A DNA stretch of 64,000 nucleotides from Erigeron canadensis (Eukaryota; Streptophyta; Magnoliopsida; Asterales; Asteraceae): assembly GCF_010389155.1 (NCBI RefSeq), contig NC_057761.1, forward strand, positions 52,078,587 through 52,142,586, in the 5' to 3' direction. Position numbers and translations under genes: made by a program. Position 1 is the first letter of the stretch, and the number at the start of each line of letters is the position of its first letter. A model generated the notes under the pieces. That model saw only the letters and a list, made by a program, of their open reading frames with translations, was not told the DNA's origin and did no database searches. Shown piece after piece: positions 56,899 to 64,000 of this stretch.

Positions 56899-59033
56899 GA
56901 ATGTTTGGCAGTCTTGTTACATTTTGAATCAGAAAGACCATCTTGGCAAGTTTGAAGAAAAAGCAGATGAAGGCATCCTACTTGGATATGCCACAATGAT
57001 GAAGGCCTACAGAGTGTACAATAAAGAACCAAAACTATTGAAAACTCTATAAACGTGACAATTGATGAAGGCTGCTCCAAGCCAGACTGCTCTCTACTTG
57101 AAGATGACAATATTGATTTGAAGAACTGGTTGTTTTCGAAAATGAGCCTCCCTCTAATCCACCAATTGAAAATAAGAATGCTCAACTCAGGGGGAGCAAG
57201 TATTTGAAGAAGAAGAGTTACTATTTTTGAAAATGTGCAAGCTGATCCTTCTCAAGAAATTATTCCAGTGAATGACTCCCAAGCTGACTCTGTTCCATCA
57301 ACTCCAATCCAAGCTGATCATTTGATTCCTCAAAATGATCAAGCTGGAACATCTAATGTGAGTCAGCCCATTGTCCAAGAATCAAATACTACCCATCATG
57401 TAACTAAATGGACAAGGAGTCATCAAATCAACCAAATCATTGGTGATCCTTTATCTGGTGTAAAAACAAGAAGGAAGGCAACAGGCAATTTCTGCATGTT
57501 TGTCAATTTTGTGAGTAAAATGGAACCAACTAAGGTTGCTGAAGCTCTGTCAGATCCATCTTGGGTAAATGCGATGCAAGATGAATTAACACAGTTTAAA
57601 AGAAACAAGGTTTGGGAACTTGTTCCAAGACCTCATCATTCTAAAACTGTGATTGGAACCAAATGGGTCTACAGAAACAAGATGGATGAAAGAGGAGTTG
57701 TGATCAGAAACAAGGCAAGCTTAGTAGCTCTTGGATACAAACAAGAAGATGGGATTGACTATGATGAAACCTTGCTTCAGTGGCAAGACTGGAAGCCATC
57801 AGAATGTTTTTGGCTTACTCTGCTCACAAAGGCTTCAAGGTTTATCAAATGGATGTGAAAAGTGCTTTTCTGAAGGAAATTGGAAAAGAAGTCTATGTTG
57901 AACAACCTCCAGGTTTTGAAAGTTCAAAGTTTCCTAATCATGTGTATAAGCTTGACAAGGCTCTCTATGGCCTCAAACAAGCTCCAAGAGCATGGTATGA
58001 TACTTTATCTAAATCTTATTAGAAAACAAGTTCAAAAGAGGTAATGTTGACAAGACTTTATTTGTGAGAAAATACAATGATGATATTACTTGTACAAATA
58101 TATGATGACATAATTTTTGGTTCTAGCAGTGAAAAACTTTGCAAAAAGTTTTCTAAATTAATGTCTAAAAAGTATGAGATGAGCATGATGGGAGAACTAA
58201 CTATTTTCTTGGTTTACAAGTTAAACAAACCAAAAATGGTATTTTATAAATCAAGGAAAATATGTTAAAGATTTACTGAACAAATTTGGTTTTAGTGATT
58301 GCTCACCTATGAAAACTCCTATGGGAACTGGTGATAAGCTTAGTGAAGATAAAAGTGGAAAACCCACTGATGTCACTGCTTACAGGGGTATGATAGGCTC
58401 TCTACTTTACTTGACTGCTAGTAGACCAATATTATGTTTGCTACATGTCTATGTGCAAGATATCAGGCTAATCCTAAAGAATCACATCTTAAGGCAGTGA
58501 AGAGAATCTTTAGATACCTTAAAGGTAGTCCCAATCTGGGTCTTTGGTATCCCAAAGACTCTGGATTTGATCTAATTGGCTATTCAGATTCTGACTTTGC
58601 AGGCTGCAAGATGATAGAAAAAGTACTTCTGGAGCTTGTCAATTGCTTGGCAATAGACTTGTAAGCTGGTCTAGCAAGAAGCAACATTCAGTTTCCATCT
58701 CTACAGCGGAAGCTGAGTATGTTGCTGCTGGGAGCTGTTGTTCACAAATTTTGTGGATGCAATTTCAGCTACAAGATTATGATGTCACTGCCTCAAAGAC
58801 TCCTATCTTTTGTGACAATACAAGTGCCATAGCAATCTCCAACATCCAGTACTTCATTCTAGGACCAAGCATATCGATATCAGATATCACTTCATAGAGA
58901 TCATGTGATGAAAGAAGATGTTGAACTGCACTTCATTCCAACTGAGAATCAGCTTGCTGATTTGTTCACCAAGCCATTGGATGAAAACAGGTTCAATTTT
59001 CTAATAAGTAAGCTGGGAATGCTAAATATGTAA
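56899..59033 (+). pseudogene. Copia reverse transcriptase and RNase H, frameshifted
   Basis: Pieces: a Pro/Gln-rich linker and RT start (57235-57858; KVWELVPRP, GTKWVYRNKMDE), RT core (57780-58022; YQMDVKSAFL, VYVEQPPGFES, ALYGLKQAPRAWYDTL), and a catalytic block read QIYDDIIFGS, where one codon of the usual YVDD is absent. RNase H (58309-58897) has GSLLYLTASRP, YSDSDFAGC, STAEAEYVAAGSCC and FCDNTSAIAISN. The tail reads TENQLADLFTKPLDENRF, with stop TAA at 59031-59033. At least six frame changes; not functional. Confidence 0.82.
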
Positions 59034-59517
59034 AAGGCAGTGTGATAAGTAATGATAAATTCAACCCCTTTGAATTTTGTTAAAGTTTTAAGGGCAAGCT
59101 GTGTTTGACACAGACTACTGTTTTACTTGGTAAAAATCAAGTTAAAATGGGTAAGCTGAGTCTGACCCAGCTTGGGAGCTGTTTTTATTATAAATATCTC
59201 AGTGCGTTTTATATTTTTCATATTTTATTTAGTTTAACTTATATATCTTTCCTGATCAATGAGTGAGTAACACGTGTGGAGGCAACGAATTTTACTGCAA
59301 AAGTACCCCCACTAGTTGTTCTCATCCAATCAAATCATTTCTCTCTCTTCCCTCCAAACGGTTATTTTTAAAATATGTTATACACTCTGTTTAACCCATG
59401 TCCCAAACAAATTGTATTTTCATACTCTTATTTTTCTTCATTCATTTTAACCTAATCTGTGTTCTGTTCCATCAATTTTTTAATCTTTTTCTTTTGTTCT
59501 TAATTATCTAATTATAA

Positions 59518-62500
59518 ATGGCTCATCATCATCATCTCAATCTGCTAATAACTCTAACAATAACGATTCCTCATCTGAATCTGGGTTTCTACACCCAGCT
59601 TCGGTAAGCGCGGTCAAGCTTTCACCCTATGTTGTGGGTTCTGATGTAGTTGTAAGCCGACTGATTTGATACTGGTAAAATCAAGATCGTCAATCTTGTC
59701 TCCGCCAATGTTCATCCACCTTCTTGGGCAGAAGGTTATGATGAAATTGTTGCCTTTTTATGGCATCATCCCTTTGGCAAGATATTGATTGAGAAGCCGG
59801 ATGTGGTGTACCAGGACATGCTCTGCGAGTTTTGGGCAAGCTGTGTGGGTGGGTCAGACGAAGAAAGGACATGCCGTAATTCGAGGCACCATCCTTAATG
59901 GTAAGAAACAGGTATTCATTACTTTAAGAAGACTTAGGTCTGCTTTTGAACTGTCTTACATGCCTGAAGATGATTATGAAAATGTTGTCTTCACACTGAA
60001 GCCAAAAACATTTTACCTATTTGTGGATATTCAGGTCCATGGGTTCAGTGGTTAAAATGAAATATTAATGGCATTTGGAATTATCTTCTAAGTACCTTAT
60101 GTAATCTTTACAAATGAAGGCAGGCAGTTTTGATCAGCCTAATGTTCTTGAATTACAACTTTTCATTCCTTGGTCACTATGACCAGAGTAGATTATGCAG
60201 GACTTATATTTAAAGACTTAGTTGGCGAGTCAAAAATAGACTTTTACCATACCTTATGGTAGAATTCTTGGTCTCATCATCGAAGCAATCGTTGATGGCG
60301 ACTTCAGTTTGGCAACTGGCCAGACTGTGGAGTGCAAGGCCATTAATACTAATATTTTTAACAGTCCCAAGGTAACTGCGCAGGGATTAACCCAAGCAAT
60401 GCAGGTTTACCTTGATTTTGCAGGAGAAGACAAAGGGAACAAGCATTAGAGGAAGCTGCCTCTCCTTCGACGATCTGAGTCCAACACTCAATCTGCCAAT
60501 CAGGAGAGTCAAGGTACTCAATCTCTTGAACCCTTAAACTCTTCCAAATCTACTCTCTTCTTCTTCTTCTGAGGGTGAAGAGTTGGCCACAACATCAGCC
60601 ACTCTAGCCACACCCTCAACCACCATTTCCAAATCCGCCTCCAAAAGACCCATTGTTGAGGACTTAGTACCTCTCAAGTATACAAAAAGAAAAGATCCAA
60701 GAGAAATATATCAGCTTTAGGGGTTGACAAAACAACCATAAGAATTAAAGTCCCCAAGGGCATTGGAAGCTGAGGAACGTTCCAAAGCTGACTCTGCCAC
60801 CCAAGCTGATAAAACCGATTCACCACGCCATCTGCACTCTCCCAAAAGAGTGTAGACGAGTCAAAGGGAACAACTACTTCTGTCAACCCTCCAAACAGGG
60901 TGAAGACATTGAAACAAAGACCACCTCCCAAGGTCATACTGTGTCTAAGCCTAATTCGCCATCATCAGCCTCCCAAAAGTTGATGATATCACTAAAGGGA
61001 CACCAGAGGATCCTGCCCAGATCCAAAAAGAGTCAGAGTCTGTGCACATGTTGACTGGATGATCAACCAAAGGATGTTAGCATCGAACGCCTAAGTGACA
61101 CTGCTCTCATTCCCAAGCTGGTCAGACTCCTACTTTCTTACACTCTGAGTCTACACTGGCTGTCAATGCCCCTTCTAGATCACAAGGAGGGGTACAGGCC
61201 TCAATTCTCCCTCGTGATACTTTGGTGACACAACACACCTCTGTTGAAGGGCAATCATCTACCCTTAACATTACACCTGCAGGGTCTGTGTCTGCATCTG
61301 TCCTTGGACAGAGGGATCCTGTAGGTTACATGGCTTCTTTAGGGAGGTCATGTTAGCCCCTTGTGCAGCAAAGGGGACCATTGATGGTCCTCACGATGTA
61401 ATGAGAATCAGATCACTATCTCGGAAGTGATTCTTCATTCGATGATGTGTTGCCATCCATCCTCAAGGGATGCTCTGATGGAAGATGCCAGTGGAGGTGT
61501 TGATCAAAATCAAGATCAACAAATTCCCACTGGCCCTCAATCTGAATTACATGTCAATCCTTCTAGATTGTTCAGCACATCATCATTTCTGAAAGATCTG
61601 CTCATGAGACTCATTCTCATGAGAAAATGCACCAAAACTCCCTTAGCCTCCACCCCTTTCTATATGAGCCCAATGACCCTGATTTTAAGGATTGCAGGCT
61701 GCTCTTTCCAGAGTCAGTGGCCTTTAGGCCAACTGCAAGTCCTTCCCAAGCTGCCACTATCTCATCCTTAGATATGGTAAATCAGCTCACTGAGTTCATA
61801 TCAACCTCTAAGGTTGAGAACTTAAAGTTGGTTGAAGGCTTGGTCAAGATCCAAAAGGATCAGGAATTGACGGATAAGAAGGTAGAGAAGCTGTGTCAAG
61901 ATCACAAAGAAACTGAAGAAAGGGTGATAAAGGCACTTGAGAATATGGAGAAGAGCCAGAGCAAGCTGACAGAGTCTCTTGATGGGTTGACTAAAGCAAT
62001 GATTGAACAAAATGAATTAAAAAGAGTACTCTGGGTCAGATTGAGAAGAATGCAATCAAGTTCACTAGAGATGTATCCATTGAACTAAAAAATTCTAACA
62101 AGTCACAAACTGAATTCAAGAAAGAGTTAGTGGATATCTTAAAGGTGTACAATCTAACATGGTCAACCTTCATAATGATTTTATTGATCTACACAGATCC
62201 TGGTCTGCAACACAACTTCAGAATTGACATGTTAAATACAAGATAAGTGGAATATTGCTACTCCGGTAAGCTCCTTCCTCCTAATGATGACAAAAAGGGG
62301 GGGAGAGAAAAGAAGTGAAAGGAGAGTGAGGCTAAAATTGAGCAAGAAAGGATTGCAGTAGGAAGAGAAAGAGGGGCGGTCTCTGAAGAAGTTGGATGAG
62401 AAGATATGCCAAGGCAGAGAGAGAGAAAGGGAGGCCATGATAGAAGAATGGTTGTTATGGCTCTAATCCAAATGAGGAAGCTGAGGAGAAGATAAAAATG

Positions 62501-62800
62501 CCAGAGTCTGAGTCTGGTGGTGAGATCTGAAGGAAAGAATGAGGAAGCTGTTAGGAAATGTGATAATTGTTGAGGGGGAGGAAACCGAATTTGTGATGAA
62601 TGTTGTTGAGAGATAAGGAAGGAATTTGATGAAGGAGATGCTGAGAAGGAAAGTCTTCGCAATCTGTCCCTGCAAAGTGTCCCAGCTTCCAAAGAAGTTG
62701 CAGTTGCTGATTCAACTTCTAGTGATGTCCACACCACTTTGAGTCAATTTATGATGAAGAAAAGAGTATCTGGTGAAGGCTCAAGTGGGTGTGAAGGTCT
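59518..62800 (+). pseudogene. SIRE-type extra ORF (sometimes called env-like), broken
   Basis: After pol, an ATG at 59518 leads (after one frame change) into a Ser/Asn-rich start, then HPPSWAEGYDEIVAFLWHH and YQDMLCEFWASC, then HAVIRGTILNGKKQVF and AFELSYMPEDDYEN (59700-60000). Further on come coiled-coil sequence at 61627-62088 (KIQKDQELTDKKVEKLCQDH) and Lys/Glu-rich text. I recall this protein from many Asteraceae copia elements. Its function is unknown; whether it is an envelope is unproven, and no clear transmembrane segment is visible. Many frameshifts. Confidence 0.65.
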
Positions 62801-62880
62801 TGACTCAAGAAGAAAAAGAGGGAGTTTGCTGCAGAAAGAGCTCAAGAGATAAGGTATCATCAAGGATGTATACAGATGAT

Positions 62881-62980
62881 NNNNNNNNNNNNNNNNNNNN
62901 NNNNNNNNNNNNNNNNNNNNNNNNNNNNNNNNNNNNNNNNNNNNNNNNNNNNNNNNNNNNNNNNNNNNNNNNNNNNNNNN
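62881..62980. other. Assembly gap (100 N)
   Basis: Exactly 100 unknown bases, a conventional gap of unestablished size. Frames spanning it are artefacts. Confidence 0.98.
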
Positions 62981-64000
62981 AACGCCTAGAATGCATAATT
63001 TTAAGATGTAAAATCAAGTTGTTTTGTGAAGCTTAATAGACGATTAGGGGTACTCTTATGTTTGTTAAGTGTTTCAGGCACTAGGTGATGAAATGGAGCT
63101 AATTGAATCAAGAAACGAGTCAAGGAACCAAGAAGCAAAAATCTGGAATTCTGAAATTACAAAGGGCGTAACTTACGCCAGACTTGGCAGTAGGTTACGC
63201 CAGTTGAAAATCCAAGGGGCGTAACTTACGCCCAGGGGGTAGTAGGTTACGCCAGTTGCAGATCAGAAACCCGATTTTATGGTTTTAATTAACTTTCAGT
63301 TATATACATTCAATTGACGACTTGGGAAGTTACCATTCATAATATTCACTCACAATATCAGTTCCTAACATAGAGAAGACCCCAAAATCATCATCAAATC
63401 ACCAATTCATGAAGATGACAATTCAAATTGAAGATTCAATGATGAAGATGATAGGCTAGGTTTTCTTTTGATCATTCTCATGTGAACAATTATGTAAGCC
63501 ATTTATGTTCAATCTTTCTCATATTCATATGGATTAGATGTTAATTCTTATTAGTCTTTTACATCTAATGTTCTTGGATTGTTTGAATGATTACTTGTTT
63601 ATGACTTTGAATGAAATTCATCTCTTTTGATTTCAATTATTGTTTATCATGGATTATGAAAGAATCTCTCATGAATTGTAGTTTACTTCAATGAATTAGA
63701 AGTCTAGTTGTGTCAATTCCCCGGTTTCCATTATCGTGAATCATCATAACCAACTAATCTAGTTCTTGAATTCATTCAATCCAAACGTTATAACAAATCA
63801 TGTCTATGTGATTTCCAATGAGTATAAGTTAGATTACATATTTGAAAACATAATTGGGAGCATGAGAATGGTCTATTTGTTTAATTGAATTATTGTGTTA
63901 AGTCAATAATCATTTTAGTTTTAACTAAATCAATCAATCAATCGATTTTAAGTTTATGTCTAGATTAATTAATTTTGTAAACTTGTTTAACACTTTCCCG
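62981..64000. other. Non-coding, probable retroelement or LTR sequence
   Basis: No gene seen. Two units of GGGCGTAACTTACGCC (63164-63179 and 63217-63233, a near-palindrome), each followed by TAGGTTACGCCAGTTG (63190 and 63242), stand out. The following text resembles LTR or leader sequence of plant LTR elements in composition, but there is no primer site or paired repeat to confirm this. Not similar to the 50697-51968 LTR. Confidence 0.4.

Larger units (their letters stand above)
50697..62880 (+). mobile_element. SIRE-type Ty1/copia element, incomplete at an assembly gap
   Basis: Order: proposed 5' LTR, primer site, gag with CCHC knuckle, protease, integrase, RT, RNase H, then a long extra ORF region, the layout of SIRE/Maximus copia elements. 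Several frameshifts, stops and an inserted solo LTR disable it. The 3' LTR is not in the window: sequence stops at 100 Ns, and nothing after the gap resembles the 5' LTR. More than 12 kb remain including the insertion. Confidence 0.85.

Noticed and set aside
62232..62737. Minus-strand Ser/Leu-rich frames, up to 159 codons
   Set aside because: They are antisense shadows of a Lys/Glu-rich, GGA/GAA-biased part of the copia extra ORF.
62773..63036. Frames spanning the N gap
   Set aside because: They exist only because Ns were translated as X.
1..64000. tRNA or rRNA genes
   Set aside because: No cloverleaf with the usual A- and B-box words or rRNA-like sequence was noticed by eye; a tRNAscan run would be decisive.

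Overview
This window looks like transposon-rich nuclear DNA from a eudicot plant. The evidence is strong AT richness, GT-AG introns, Ty1/copia elements primed by initiator tRNA-Met, Helitrons ending in CTAG, and hAT and MULE insertions with exact target duplications. Two repeat-encoded proteins, the reverse-transcriptase-like protein at 7.8-9.05 kb and the extra ORF of the copia element at 59.5-62.8 kb, resemble proteins I remember from Asteraceae (Tanacetum/Artemisia type). That family assignment is from memory and was not searched.

Only three loci look like ordinary host genes. Two are short, intronless, convergent relatives at 10279-10854 (+) and 12977-13345 (-). Both have an N-terminal M-G-x-V-x-I-L-H-P block and a C-terminal SPxPSSVPLP block like that of PNRC proteins. 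The third, at 33169-35375 (+), has five exons and encodes a 226-residue plant-specific protein with a WSGGGG block, a predicted coiled coil and a C-terminal PDLN (EAR-like) motif.

The rest is layered mobile DNA. At 1.3-4.5 kb a minus-strand Helitron carries a decayed RPA1-like gene and is itself interrupted by a TA-flanked MITE. At 5.9-7.4 kb a second Helitron hosts a hAT element. At 7.8-9.05 kb lies a broken non-LTR-like retroelement. At 9.07-9.84 kb one Helitron sits inside another, and the outer one splits a (TTA)n microsatellite. A hAT element at 15.1-15.9 kb contains a perfect 30-bp inverted repeat. A complete Ty1/copia element occupies 18483-25083. A non-autonomous MULE (26730-27821) and a larger MULE (29206-32863, holding two solo LTRs and a transposase fragment) lie just upstream of the five-exon gene. 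A further Helitron (35.9-37.1 kb), a hAT (38.1-38.8 kb) and small Helitrons (40.2 and 40.9 kb) follow. A MULE-like element (41848-46175) contains both a Helitron and a hAT. A long inverted repeat and a MITE cover 49.0-50.7 kb. A large SIRE-type copia element starts near 50.7 kb and runs into a 100-N assembly gap at 62881. After the gap there is only non-coding sequence with a palindromic repeat.

Two observations stand out. The leader of the 18-25 kb copia element holds a repeat array with six perfect TGACGTCA palindromes and two TTACGTCA variants in 190 bp. The two LTRs of that element differ by only three substitutions and three 1-base indels, although its gag-pol is wrecked. Together these suggest a defective element that was mobilised recently in trans, with a bZIP-site-like array in its leader. 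Target duplications, LTR ends and splice sites were read directly from the sequence. Family names rest on motif memory.
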